A model generated the notes under the pieces. That model was given only the letters and a program-made list of their open reading frames with translations, had not been told where the DNA came from and made no database searches. A program made the translations under genes and the position numbers. Positions 8,962 through 16,743 of a stretch of 33,921 bases of DNA are shown here, in pieces (within the stretch, counting starts at the first letter, position 1; each line of letters begins with the position of its first letter). The stretch is taken from contig JAUXAN010000027.1 in assembly GCA_030619885.1 (NCBI GenBank), forward strand, positions 1-33,921. The letters are read 5' to 3'. The DNA comes from a bacterium (GTDB lineage: Bacteria; Hydrothermota; DG-26; JAUXAN01).

Positions 8962-10320
8962 ATGAAAGTTTTGTTGGTTAATCAACCCATGGGTTTTTCT
9001 TATGGTAGTATAGGCATAATGCGCCCTCCTCTTGGCTTAGCATACCTTGCTTCAGTTTTAAGAGACCATCACCAAGTGAAGATAATTGATTTCAGTGTTG
9101 AGAAACAAAACTGGAATAACTATCCATATAGTGAGTTCGATATTGTAGGTATCTCAGCTGATACTTCAAGATATCTTATCTCTTTGAGGATTGCTAAGGT
9201 TGCAAAAAATCAAGGAGCTATAGTGGTAATGGGAGGCCCTCATGTTAGCTTTTTAGATAAAGATGCATTAGAAAGCGGAGTGGTGGACTATGTCGTCCGA
9301 AATGAAGGGGAATACTCCTTTCTTTCCTTGGTTAAATTCTTATCTAAGGAGATACCTTTTGAAGAAGTGAGAGGGGTTTCCTATTTAACTAATGGCGAAC
9401 TCAGCAGAACCCCTGATGCTCCATTTATTTATGATTTGGATTCCCTACCTTTTCCAGCAAGGGAGCTTTTACCTCTCAAACTTTATGGGGAAAAAATGAA
9501 TGGTCGCCCTACGACTACGCTGATAACTTCTAGAGGCTGTCCCTTTAACTGCGACTTCTGCTCCTCCTCTCAGTTTTTTGGCGTTCGCTGGAGGGCAAGA
9601 TCGGCTGAAAATGTTTTTGAAGAGATGGGATTGCTGTATAAAAAGTATAATTACCGAGCACTCTCATTTGTTGATGACAACTTTACCTTGGATCCTGATC
9701 GTATTATCAAACTATCCCAAAAAATAATAAAGCAAAGATGGAACCTCATCTGGGGGGCATGGTCACGTGTGGATACAATAGCACATAACCCTGACATGGT
9801 TAGAATGATGGCCAAGGCTGGATTTAAATGGACTTTCCTCGGATTTGAGAGTGGTAGCCAGGAAGTGTTGAATGAATACGGAAAAAGGGCGCTCGTCCAA
9901 GATGCTTTAAAAGCAATGGAAATACTAAAAGAAAATCATGTAGGAGTAACAGGAAGCTTTATCCTTGGGGCTCTGAATGAAACTAAAGATATGATGAAGG
10001 AAACCATCAACTTTGCAAAACGGCTTAACCCCCATACGGCTCAATTCTCAGTGCTAACCCCTTATCCTGGAACCAAGCTCTATGAAATGGTAAAAGATCG
10101 ACTTTTAACTAAAAATTGGGGAATTTATACCGGCTCACATCCTGTAATAAAGCTTGACCATGTATCCCCTGAAGCATTGAGAATGCTTTTTATTATGGCT
10201 TATTCTTCCTTTTATCTGCGACCGGGAAAGCTCGTTGAGAACATGCCGTATGTTTGTAAAATAGTCCCTAACATCTTAAAACTTTTAGCTTCCAAGATGT
10301 TTTTATCTAAAAGCTTTTAA
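8962..10320 (+). CDS. B12-binding domain radical SAM protein
   Basis: 452 residues. Residues 1-135 form an N-terminal cobalamin-binding Rossmann-like domain, with PPLGLAYLASVLRDHHQV early and VVMGGPHVSF later. The radical SAM core starts at TTLITSRGCPFNCDFC, where C193, C197 and C200 would hold the 4Fe-4S cluster, followed by SFVDDNFT and FESGSQEVLNEYGK. The domain order matches the large B12-dependent radical SAM class used for methylation or rearrangement in lipid, hopanoid, cofactor or natural-product pathways. The substrate is unknown. A strong GGAGGG ribosome site lies just before the ATG. Neighbours handle cell-surface sugars, which makes an envelope role possible but unproven. Confidence 0.85.
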   Translation: MKVLLVNQPMGFSYGSIGIMRPPLGLAYLASVLRDHHQVKIIDFSVEKQNWNNYPYSEFDIVGISADTSRYLISLRIAKVAKNQGAIVVMGGPHVSFLDKDALESGVVDYVVRNEGEYSFLSLVKFLSKEIPFEEVRGVSYLTNGELSRTPDAPFIYDLDSLPFPARELLPLKLYGEKMNGRPTTTLITSRGCPFNCDFCSSSQFFGVRWRARSAENVFEEMGLLYKKYNYRALSFVDDNFTLDPDRIIKLSQKIIKQRWNLIWGAWSRVDTIAHNPDMVRMMAKAGFKWTFLGFESGSQEVLNEYGKRALVQDALKAMEILKENHVGVTGSFILGALNETKDMMKETINFAKRLNPHTAQFSVLTPYPGTKLYEMVKDRLLTKNWGIYTGSHPVIKLDHVSPEALRMLFIMAYSSFYLRPGKLVENMPYVCKIVPNILKLLASKMFLSKSF

Positions 10321-10514
10321 AAACTACTCACAGAACCCCCCATACGAGCCATATGGCAGTATCCGTATAGAAAGGTTTGCCCTACGAGTCATAGATGTTG
10401 ATCTCTGCACCCTCTGCGGTTTTCTTTTTTTCTCTGTTAATCTGTGTAATCTGTGGTTTCCAGGTGGTTCCTTTTCTCTTGACATCTTTTATTACATTTC
10501 TAATAATTATTGAA
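10321..10514. other. Repeat-rich intergenic segment
   Basis: This stretch holds a palindromic cluster (CCATACGAGCCATATGG at 10339-10355, ATCCGTATAG at 10361-10370). It also holds a copy of the dispersed 'ATCTGTG' repeat (10401-10463) and the promoter of the DUF3108 gene. A reading frame starting at 10395 runs through the repeat into that gene, but this is best seen as noncoding repeat sequence that happens to be open. Confidence 0.6.
10479..10506 (+). promoter_or_regulatory. Promoter for the DUF3108 operon, probably leaderless
   Basis: TTGACA (10479-10484), 16-base spacer, TAATAA (10501-10506). The ATG at 10515 is only 8 bases past the -10 box, so transcription would begin at or within a couple of bases of the start codon. 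No ribosome-binding site is visible there. Confidence 0.55.
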
Positions 10515-11231
10515 ATGGCATGTAAGCGATTAGATTTAACTGTGGGTAGGAATATCGGTGTGGTCTTTGCAATGCTTCCATTCTTTGTCGGGGAGAGGGT
10601 TGAGTTCGCTCTCAATTATGGCCCTGTCAGTGGGGGCACTGGAGTGATGGAAGTAAGAGATATTAAGAATATAGATGGGGCTGACTGTTTTCACCTGTTT
10701 TCTGCAGCAAAGACTAACTGGTTCTTCTCGCTCTTTTTCAAAATAGACGATACCTGGGAATCGTATTGCACAACCGATTCAATGTATACGATCCGATACG
10801 AAAAGAGATTGAGAGAGAAACTCTGCAATGTGGATGTCTCTGTTGACTTTGACCATAAAAGAGAAATGGTGTTCTACTCCGATGGCGACTCGATAGAAAT
10901 GACAAAAGGAGCAATGGATTTTTTAACCTCGATCTATTATGTTCGAACACTTGAGTTGTCGGTTGGTGATACTATCTTCGTAAATAATCATACTGATAAG
11001 GAAAACTATCCTTTAGAGATATATGTACTCAAGAAAGAGAGGGTGAACACATTTGCTGGCATATTCGACTGTCTTAAATGTGAACTTCTTTCTAAAGGTG
11101 GAGGGATATTTGGAAGTAAGGGCGGTTTAACTATTTGGGTAACGGACGATTCGAAGAAGCTTCCCGTCCTTTTAGACAGCAAGGTCGCTATCGGTTCGAT
11201 AAGGGCGATAGCACGCAAAATTAAAAGATAA
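10515..11231 (+). CDS. DUF3108-family protein
   Basis: About 238 residues. The opening PFFVGERVEFALNYGPVSGGTGVMEV is the signature of DUF3108 proteins (typically FxVGExLxYxVxWGxxxAGxA). These are beta-rich, usually exported proteins found with envelope genes; their biochemical role is not established. No convincing signal peptide remains with this start. A GTG at 10560 (AGGA 8 bases upstream) or ATG at 10569 are alternatives, while starting at 10395 would translate repeat sequence. Its stop overlaps the next start by one base (TAATG), so the two are translationally coupled. It opens an operon with the deoxyhypusine-synthase-like and mannose-1-P guanylyltransferase genes. Confidence 0.7.
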   Translation: MACKRLDLTVGRNIGVVFAMLPFFVGERVEFALNYGPVSGGTGVMEVRDIKNIDGADCFHLFSAAKTNWFFSLFFKIDDTWESYCTTDSMYTIRYEKRLREKLCNVDVSVDFDHKREMVFYSDGDSIEMTKGAMDFLTSIYYVRTLELSVGDTIFVNNHTDKENYPLEIYVLKKERVNTFAGIFDCLKCELLSKGGGIFGSKGGLTIWVTDDSKKLPVLLDSKVAIGSIRAIARKIKR

Positions 11232-12181
11232 TGAGTTTTGAAGCTATCGATCTTGATGATATTAAGACCTGCTCAATTAAGAAGAGGAAAAGCAAGGTTA
11301 AAGTTAAAGATTTCAGCAAGGTCTTTGAACCTGACGACTATTTCGAAAACTTCATCTCTTCCTTTCCAAATATCTTGACAGGGAAAGATATTCGTTCTTT
11401 GACAGATATAATAGTTGCTACTGTAAGAAGAAATGGAGAAGTTGTGTTGATGTTGGGTGCGCATGTGATCAAGTGTGGACTATCGACTATTATCATAGAT
11501 TTAATAGAAAATGAGGTTGTTACTTCAATAGCAATGAATGGGGCAGGGGGTATACATGACTTTGAGATTGGAGTCTGGGGAGAAACATCCGAAGATGTTG
11601 CTTCAGGGCTTAAAGTTGGCAAGTTTGGAATATGGGAAGAGACAGGACGGCTGATGAACGAAGCAATCTCTGAAGGCAAAGGGGATGGAATAGGTTTAGG
11701 TGAAGCCCTTGGTAAAAAAATTGTTGATCTTGGTACCTCCTATAAAAAATACAGTCTATTAGCAAAATGTTATGAGACCAAGATACCCTGCAGTATCCAT
11801 GTCGCATTTGGTACCGATATAATACACTATCATCCGACTTTTGATGGAGGGGTAACAGGCGAAATGACCTTGACAGATTTCAAAATATTTGCTAAAGTTA
11901 TATCAAGGTTGGAAGGTGGAGTCGTGATGAATATCGGGTCGTGTGTAATTCTTCCCGAAGTATTTTTGAAGGCATTAAACTGTGCCAGAAATTTAGGATA
12001 CAGAGTAGAAAAGTTTACAGCGTGTAATTTCGACCAGATAGAACATTATAGACCTATGAAGAATGTGTGTGAGAGACCGACAGCAACTGGTGGAAAGAGT
12101 TTCTCTATTATTGGAAGGCATGAGATTGTAATCCCTCTACTGGCAGGGATCATAAAATACAAGTTATCGAGGAGTGGCTGA
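11231..12181 (+). CDS. Deoxyhypusine synthase-like conserved protein
   Basis: 316 residues. The centre reads LMLGAHVIKCGLSTIIIDLIENEVVTSIAMNGAGGIHDFEI, then ETSEDVASG, with a late HYHPTFDGG and GGKSFSIIGRHE. This Rossmann-like pattern of glycine-rich turns resembles deoxyhypusine synthase-family proteins, which bind NAD and act on spermidine. Bacteria lack the eIF5A substrate, so a hypusine role is not expected. I assign the fold family with moderate confidence and no reaction. Coupled by a one-base overlap to the DUF3108 gene, and the next gene starts one base after its stop. This tight placement next to GDP-mannose synthesis suggests nucleotide-sugar or polysaccharide metabolism, as inference only. 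Confidence 0.55.
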   Translation: MSFEAIDLDDIKTCSIKKRKSKVKVKDFSKVFEPDDYFENFISSFPNILTGKDIRSLTDIIVATVRRNGEVVLMLGAHVIKCGLSTIIIDLIENEVVTSIAMNGAGGIHDFEIGVWGETSEDVASGLKVGKFGIWEETGRLMNEAISEGKGDGIGLGEALGKKIVDLGTSYKKYSLLAKCYETKIPCSIHVAFGTDIIHYHPTFDGGVTGEMTLTDFKIFAKVISRLEGGVVMNIGSCVILPEVFLKALNCARNLGYRVEKFTACNFDQIEHYRPMKNVCERPTATGGKSFSIIGRHEIVIPLLAGIIKYKLSRSG

Positions 12182-12182
12182 G

Positions 12183-13241
12183 ATGTTTTTTGCGATTATA
12201 CTTGCCGGGGGCAGAGGAGAGAGGTTCTGGCCGAAATCAACGAGGAGAAATCCGAAACAACTCATCCCGATAATAGGAGAAACTTCCATGATATCTACCA
12301 CCTGTAAGAGGATATTTCCAATGCTGAAGGAAGATAATATCTTTATCGTAGCACCAAAAGATCTTCAGGACTCTATTCTCAAGACCCTCCCGTGGATGAG
12401 GGGGAAGAATATTCTAAAAGAACCGATGGGAAAAAATACAGCGCTGGCTATTGGATATGCGGCGGTTTCAATCGAGAGATATGATAAGGATGGTATAATG
12501 ATCGTCCTCCCAGCAGACCACTTCATACCGGATGAGAAGAAATTTCTCAATACACTCAAAGTTGCGATAGATGTGGCGAAGAAAGGCTATCTGGTGACAT
12601 TTGGTGTCGTTCCATTGAGACCTGAAACAGGATACGGGTATATCGAAGTGAACGCAGAGGTGATAGAGACGGGAAAGACGCCTGTTTATAGGTCGAATGC
12701 CTTCAAGGAGAAACCAAACTTGAGACTCGCCCAGAGATTTGTGAAATCTGGTAAGTATCTGTGGAACAGTGGTATGTTCGTGTGGAAAATATCCACGATA
12801 ATGGATGCTTTTGCACAATATATGCCAGAACTCTATGAGAGGCTCGAAAAGTTCAGAAGATCACCTACTCCTGAGGTGTTAAATCGAATTTATAAGGCAT
12901 CACCTCATATTTCAATAGATTATGGAATAATGGAGAGGGCAAAAAATGTAGCTGTAGTTCGGGCAGATTTTATGTGGGATGATGTAGGTTCATGGTTAGC
13001 ACTGGAAAGGATGAAAAAGAAAGATAAAAATGGGAATGTTATAAATGGAGGATTTATTGGCACCGATACCAAAGATTCGATAATACTTTCTGACTCCGGA
13101 CTGATAGCAACGATAGGAGTTGATAATCTTATCATAGTGCGGACAAAGAATACTACCCTGGTCTGTAAGAAAAGTATGGCACAGGAAGTAAGAAAAATTG
13201 TCAGCCTTCTTGAGACTAATGGACTTGAAAAATATTTATGA
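12183..13241 (+). CDS. manC: Mannose-1-phosphate guanylyltransferase
   Basis: 352 residues. It makes GDP-mannose from mannose-1-phosphate and GTP in the cytoplasm, feeding LPS, capsule or glycoprotein sugars. The nucleotide-binding signature is near the start (ILAGGRGERFWPKSTRRNPKQ), followed by KEPMGKNTALAIGYAA, VLPADHF, TGYGYIE, FKEKPNL, LWNSGMFVWK and MWDDVGSW, all typical of the family. The length fits the single-domain form without a phosphomannose isomerase tail. I use the ATG at 12183 with GAGGAG 8 bases upstream; a GTG at 12174 overlaps that ribosome site. Third gene of the operon that starts at the DUF3108 gene. Confidence 0.92.
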   Translation: MFFAIILAGGRGERFWPKSTRRNPKQLIPIIGETSMISTTCKRIFPMLKEDNIFIVAPKDLQDSILKTLPWMRGKNILKEPMGKNTALAIGYAAVSIERYDKDGIMIVLPADHFIPDEKKFLNTLKVAIDVAKKGYLVTFGVVPLRPETGYGYIEVNAEVIETGKTPVYRSNAFKEKPNLRLAQRFVKSGKYLWNSGMFVWKISTIMDAFAQYMPELYERLEKFRRSPTPEVLNRIYKASPHISIDYGIMERAKNVAVVRADFMWDDVGSWLALERMKKKDKNGNVINGGFIGTDTKDSIILSDSGLIATIGVDNLIIVRTKNTTLVCKKSMAQEVRKIVSLLETNGLEKYL

Positions 13242-13275
13242 ACAAAGGAGGTGGAAAGGATAGGAAGGATTAAAT

Positions 13276-13332
13276 AGGGGCAACCCTTGCGGTTGCCTAA
13301 AAAGAGGGGCAACCCTTGTGGTTGCCTAAAAA
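13276..13332. repeat. Two tandem 28-bp hairpin repeats
   Basis: Copies at 13276-13303 and 13305-13332 differ at one base. Each folds as GGCAACC-CTTGY-GGTTGCC, a perfect 7-bp stem. A third relative in the opposite orientation lies at 21338-21362. They sit between the mannose-1-P guanylyltransferase stop and the AAGGAGG ribosome site of the SPOR lipoprotein. They may act as mRNA-processing or partial terminator hairpins, or simply be mobile repeats. Confidence 0.75.
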
Positions 13333-13347
13333 TAAGGAGGTTAAAAA

Positions 13348-13866
13348 ATGAGAAAACTTCTATGTCTTCTGGTGTGTTTCATATTCATCTTCTCCTTCTC
13401 ATGTAGGAAACGACCTCCGGAAGAGGTAGTCGCTGAGATTGGGGAAGAAGAATTTGAAGAAGAAGAATTTGAAGAAGAGGAAGAATTTGAAGAAGAAGAA
13501 TGGGAAGAAGAAGAAGAATGGGAAGAGGAAGAAGAAGTAGTGGTAGAAGAAGAGGAAGTAACTCCAACTATAGAAGAAGAAGGGACAGTGACACCTCCAC
13601 CAGTGACTCCTCCTGTAACGCCTACAGAAACTATGGGATTCAGGGTACAGGTAGTTGCTACAGCATATCTGGCTAATGCAGAGAAACTAGCATCTGAAGC
13701 GAGGATGAAATTCCCTGAAAAGGTATATGTGGAATATATCGCACCCTACTATAAAGTGAGGATTGGTGACTGTGTCTCCAAAGGCGATGCTAATGCCCTA
13801 AGAATGAAAGCAAGACAAATGGGTTATAGAGACGCATGGATAGTAGAGACTATGGTAAGACCGTGA
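13348..13866 (+). CDS. Acidic SPOR-domain lipoprotein
   Basis: 172 residues. A hydrophobic export signal ends at C19 (IFSFSC), a plausible though not textbook lipidation site. Residues 25-78 are an extreme glutamate tract with regularly spaced Phe or Trp (EEEEF and EEEEW units), then a Pro/Thr linker (PPPVTPPVTPTE). The C-terminal 70 residues (FRVQVVATAYLANAEKLASEA...) match a SPOR domain, which binds septal peptidoglycan stripped of stem peptides. The expected role is periplasmic, at division sites. AAGGAGG is 7 bases before the ATG. The acidic tract is encoded by near-pure GAA/GAG runs, prone to slippage. Another start is unlikely because the signal peptide would be lost. Confidence 0.8.
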   Translation: MRKLLCLLVCFIFIFSFSCRKRPPEEVVAEIGEEEFEEEEFEEEEEFEEEEWEEEEEWEEEEEVVVEEEEVTPTIEEEGTVTPPPVTPPVTPTETMGFRVQVVATAYLANAEKLASEARMKFPEKVYVEYIAPYYKVRIGDCVSKGDANALRMKARQMGYRDAWIVETMVRP

Positions 13867-13875
13867 ATTATCTTG

Positions 13876-14463
13876 ATGAAGGTAGCCCTTGCGACTAAGA
13901 ATAAGGACAAGATAGTAGAGATAAAGGAGATATTAAAAGGGCTGAATCTGACATATTTTACCTTCTATGATTCTTCAGATATTCCTGATGTAGTAGAGGA
14001 TGGACTAACTTTAAGGGAAAACGCAGAGAAAAAAGCAAGGCACTGCGTTAACTATACGAACTGCATTTCTATCGCTGATGACACCGGATTGGAGGTTGAC
14101 ATCCTCAAAGGGAAACCAGGGGTTCGTTCTTCCAGATTTGCTGGTGAAGATGCGACTTATGCCGACAATAACAAGAAACTTCTATCTATGCTAAAAGGTA
14201 TTTCCAAAGAAAAGAGAACTGCTACTTTCAGATGTGTAGCAGCTTTGGTCTATCCATCAGGCAAGGAAGTAACCTTCGAAGGTTCAATATCTGGATACAT
14301 AGGATACGAGCCGAAAGGAGAAGCTGGATTCGGATATGACCCTCTGTTTGTGGTCAGACAATACGGAAAGACGCTTGCTGAATTGGGCAGTGTAAAAAAT
14401 AAGATCTCTCACAGGGCAAAGGCATTCTTGAAACTGAAGAGATATATAAAAAAAGAGATATAA
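13876..14463 (+). CDS. rdgB: XTP/dITP diphosphatase (non-canonical purine NTPase)
   Basis: 195 residues. It hydrolyses dITP, XTP and ITP to monophosphates, keeping deaminated purines out of nucleic acids. MKVALATKNKDKIVEIKEIL at the N-terminus, IADDTGLEVDILKGKPGVRSSRFAGEDA and GEAGFGYDPLF are the family's substrate and metal-binding segments. The length is standard. The ATG at 13876 is preferred over the TTG at 13873; no ribosome site is evident, so it may rely on coupling with the SPOR gene ending 9 bases upstream. A tRNA-like fragment begins only 3 bases after its stop. Confidence 0.93.
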   Translation: MKVALATKNKDKIVEIKEILKGLNLTYFTFYDSSDIPDVVEDGLTLRENAEKKARHCVNYTNCISIADDTGLEVDILKGKPGVRSSRFAGEDATYADNNKKLLSMLKGISKEKRTATFRCVAALVYPSGKEVTFEGSISGYIGYEPKGEAGFGYDPLFVVRQYGKTLAELGSVKNKISHRAKAFLKLKRYIKKEI

Positions 14464-14465
14464 AA

Positions 14466-14519
14466 CGAGGTGTAGCGCAGTGGTTTAGGGAGCAGGAGGT
14501 CGTCCGTACGGATCACCCC
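14466..14519 (+). pseudogene. tRNA-Pro-like fragment, copy 1 (deleted anticodon arm, replaced T-arm)
   Basis: The first 23 bases match the intact tRNA-Pro at 14895 at all but one position. The copy then skips the 5' half of the anticodon arm, keeps GGAGCAGGAGGTC, and has GTCCGTACGGAT (14502-14513) where the T-arm should be, followed by CACCCC. It cannot fold as a tRNA. The palindrome CCGTACGG belongs to the dispersed family described elsewhere in this window. Confidence 0.8.
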
Positions 14520-14536
14520 AATGAAGTGCTGTTACA

Positions 14537-14782
14537 ATGTCATATTATGTATATGTAATCAGGAGTCTTAAAGACGGGCGGTTGTATGTCGGACAGACTA
14601 CAAACTTGAAGGCGAGACTGAAGAGACATAATGAAGGCAAAGTTCAGTCTACGAAGAATAAAGGACCCTTTGAGATAGAATATTTTGAGAAATATGAGAC
14701 TCGTGGGGAAGCAATGAAGCGAGAACGATATTTAAAATCGCCAAAAAGGGAAAGTAAAGAAACGAGAGTCAATAAAGAATAA
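14537..14782 (+). CDS. GIY-YIG nuclease-family protein
   Basis: 81 residues. It is a small GIY-YIG domain: YYVYVIRS (GIY strand), GRLYVGQT (YIG strand), R27 and R30 in the following helix, and E63 in AMKRERYLK as the likely metal-binding glutamate. Stand-alone proteins of this size (UPF0213/YhbQ type) are common, and some sit next to RNA genes. This one lies between two damaged tRNA-Pro-like copies, just before the intact tRNA-Pro, and its start codon falls in a short block (14520-14540) repeated after copy 2 (14856-14876). No ribosome site is visible. A homing-like or site-specific nicking role at the tRNA gene is an attractive inference but not shown. Confidence 0.75.
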   Translation: MSYYVYVIRSLKDGRLYVGQTTNLKARLKRHNEGKVQSTKNKGPFEIEYFEKYETRGEAMKRERYLKSPKRESKETRVNKE

Positions 14783-14784
14783 GA

Positions 14785-14855
14785 CGGGGTGTAGCGCAGT
14801 GGTTTAGCGTCCGTATGGACCTTGGGAGCAGGAGGTCGTCCGTACGGATTACCCC
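14785..14855 (+). pseudogene. tRNA-Pro-like fragment, copy 2 (palindromes in the D/anticodon region and T-arm)
   Basis: It begins with 25 bases identical to the intact tRNA-Pro. GTCCGTATGGAC (14809-14820) then occupies the start of the anticodon stem, CTTGGGAGCAGGAGGTC is retained with the TGG anticodon, and GTCCGTACGGAT (14838-14849) replaces the T-arm. It starts 3 bases after the GIY-YIG stop. The bases after it (14856-14876) resemble those after copy 1, so the two copies are related to each other as well as to the functional tRNA. Confidence 0.8.
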
Positions 14856-14894
14856 AATGAAATGTTATCATAATGTGAGATAAAGATTAGGAAA

Positions 14895-14971
14895 CGGGGT
14901 GTAGCGCAGTGGTTTAGCGCGCCTGCCTTGGGAGCAGGAGGTCGGTGGTTCAAATCCACTCACCCCGACCA
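14895..14971 (+). tRNA. tRNA-Pro (TGG)
   Basis: A complete 77-base cloverleaf with encoded CCA. The acceptor stem is CGGGGTG with CACCCCG, the anticodon stem is CCTGC/GCAGG, the loop is CTTGGGA and the anticodon is TGG at 14929-14931. The T-arm is GGTGG-TTCAAAT-CCACT. It is the only intact member of the local tRNA-Pro-like set and the likely landmark for the insertions on both sides. Confidence 0.97.
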
Positions 14972-15117
14972 AATTGACCTTTGGATTTTGGAAAGAAATG
15001 ACAACAACAAAAAGTTACAACTTGAGGCTTCATCTAGAGTCGTGCATAAACGAAGTAGTTCGGTTATTTTAAGTTAGACGAAATCGTGAGCAAAAGGCTT
15101 AAAGGAGAGAGGATAAT

Positions 15118-15216
15118 ATGGGATTGAAAAAACACATGCACGCCAAAAGTAGATGGCAGAATAGTAGCCAAACCGGAATAAAAATAAATAAAGGAGTTAG
15201 AGATCATGCCAATTAG
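15118..15216 (+). CDS. Possible 32-residue leader peptide overlapping the ATPase start
   Basis: An open frame with an AGGAGAGAGGA purine tract just before its ATG. It encodes a basic, His/Lys-rich peptide (starts MGLKKHMHAKSRWQ). It ends 10 bases inside the ATPase gene in a different frame, an arrangement that would couple their translation. No family recognised; it may be chance. Confidence 0.3.
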   Translation: MGLKKHMHAKSRWQNSSQTGIKINKGVRDHAN

Positions 15217-16726
15217 AAGAAGAACATTTGAAGGAAGGAAGGAAGGAAGAAGAGAAATTGAATTGAAAATTGAGGTAAAGAATTTTGGCCCGATAAGCAG
15301 TGGTAAGATAACACTTAAACCTCTCACACTATTTATTGGCCCTAACAACTCAGGAAAATCGTATGCTGCGATGCTAGTTCACTCCATATTTGAGTCTTAT
15401 GCCCCGATTACTTTACCCAGACGGGCACCCTTCTTTATGAGGGGACGTTTTTTTGCCAAACATCTTGATATTCGTACTTTTCTCAAAGAATTCCCTGAGC
15501 TGAAAAGGCAAATCGACGATTTAAAAGAAGGAAGGGAACTAGAGATTCCAAAACAAGTTATAGAAAAAGTAACCAACATGATTTTTGGAGAGATATATGA
15601 AAAAAGATTAAGTGATGAAGTTGTTCGTTCATATGCTTGCCCACTCAACGAATTAATCAGGATTGGGAAAAAATCATTTGTACTAAAAATTAATTTTAAT
15701 TCCTATAGTACTCATTTGACATACCAAAAAGATAAGTTAAAGATCAAAGAGTATCCACAATTGAATATCAAGATAAGAATCAAAGTAATCGACTTGCCTC
15801 GTCCTACAATTGAAATAAAGGAGAAGGAAAAGGAGGTTTTGATTGAGATAGGTGGGTGGAGAGAGAAAGAAGAGAAAAGGTTTATGTCTATCCGATTAAT
15901 GGACATAATTTTCGAGGTATGTGTCTCTAAAATATTGGAAAATGTAGCGATGCCATGTTACTATCTTCCTGCTGCAAGGTCTGGTATACTTCAAGGTCAT
16001 AAAGCGCTTGCTGCGAGTATAGTAAAAAAAGCCCCATATGTAGGTATAGAAAAGCTAGAAATCCCAAAGTTCTCTGGGGTTGTATCTGATTTTATTTCCT
16101 CTGTTATTACCTTACCTGAAGAGAAAGGTCCCTTTTATCAGCTCGCTCAGAACTTTGAAAAAAAACTGATTAAAGGAGAGATTGTAGTCCGAACTTTAGA
16201 TGAGTATCTTTATCCGGAAATTAAATATAATTTTCAGAATACTGAGATTCCATTGCATAGAGCTTCTTCAACTGTTTCTGAATTAGCGCCGCTATTTCTT
16301 TATTTAAAGTATAGTATTGCACCTGGGAGCATTTTAATAATAGAAGAACCAGAAGCTCATTTACATCCAGAAAATCAGCGAATTTTAGCAAAGCTTTTGG
16401 TCAAATTAATAAGAAAGGGTGTCAACATAACAATTACAACTCATAGCGAGTACTTATTAGAGCAATTGAGCACTTTCATTCTGCTTAGCAAAGTTGAGCC
16501 AAAAAATCGCGTAGAGAGGTATAAATATAGCAAAGAAGATTTCTTAAAGCCCGATGAAATCGCTGCTTATGTGTTTGATTATGACAAAAGGAGTGCCGGA
16601 CACAGAATAACCGAAGTTGAAATAACAGAAGAAGATGGGATTTCGCAAGAAGAATTCATCAATATTCATGAAGCTCTTTATGAAGAAACAATTAAACTTC
16701 GAAGAGACTTAAGCGCCGAGACATAA
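15206..16726 (+). CDS. AAA/OLD-like ATPase, candidate defence-module ATPase
   Basis: 506 residues. An SMC/OLD-type ABC ATPase domain: KIEVKNFGPISSGKITLKPLTL leads to the P-loop GPNNSGKS (45-52). SSTVSELAPLFLYLKY near 352-366 is signature-like, ILIIEEPEAHLHPENQ (about 375-390) is the Walker B, and TTHSEYLLEQL (about 409-419) carries the switch histidine. The middle (100-330) is a variable insertion with no fold I recognise. There is no C-terminal TOPRIM domain as in OLD or GajA. GGAG 9 bases before the ATG supports the start. The PD-(D/E)XK-like gene follows directly. ATPases of this type paired with a small nuclease occur in several antiphage systems (Septu, PARIS, AbiL-type), but this pairing matches none I can name. 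Confidence 0.75.
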   Translation: MPIRRRTFEGRKEGRREIELKIEVKNFGPISSGKITLKPLTLFIGPNNSGKSYAAMLVHSIFESYAPITLPRRAPFFMRGRFFAKHLDIRTFLKEFPELKRQIDDLKEGRELEIPKQVIEKVTNMIFGEIYEKRLSDEVVRSYACPLNELIRIGKKSFVLKINFNSYSTHLTYQKDKLKIKEYPQLNIKIRIKVIDLPRPTIEIKEKEKEVLIEIGGWREKEEKRFMSIRLMDIIFEVCVSKILENVAMPCYYLPAARSGILQGHKALAASIVKKAPYVGIEKLEIPKFSGVVSDFISSVITLPEEKGPFYQLAQNFEKKLIKGEIVVRTLDEYLYPEIKYNFQNTEIPLHRASSTVSELAPLFLYLKYSIAPGSILIIEEPEAHLHPENQRILAKLLVKLIRKGVNITITTHSEYLLEQLSTFILLSKVEPKNRVERYKYSKEDFLKPDEIAAYVFDYDKRSAGHRITEVEITEEDGISQEEFINIHEALYEETIKLRRDLSAET

Positions 16727-16743
16727 ATATGGAGAGACTTTTT

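Noticed and set aside
10395-10514. N-terminal extension of the DUF3108 gene
   Set aside because: The extension reads through a dispersed repeat and the gene's own promoter, so the true start is at or after 10515.
13276-13332. CRISPR-like repeat pair
   Set aside because: There is no spacer between the units; they are adjacent hairpin repeats and no cas genes are present.
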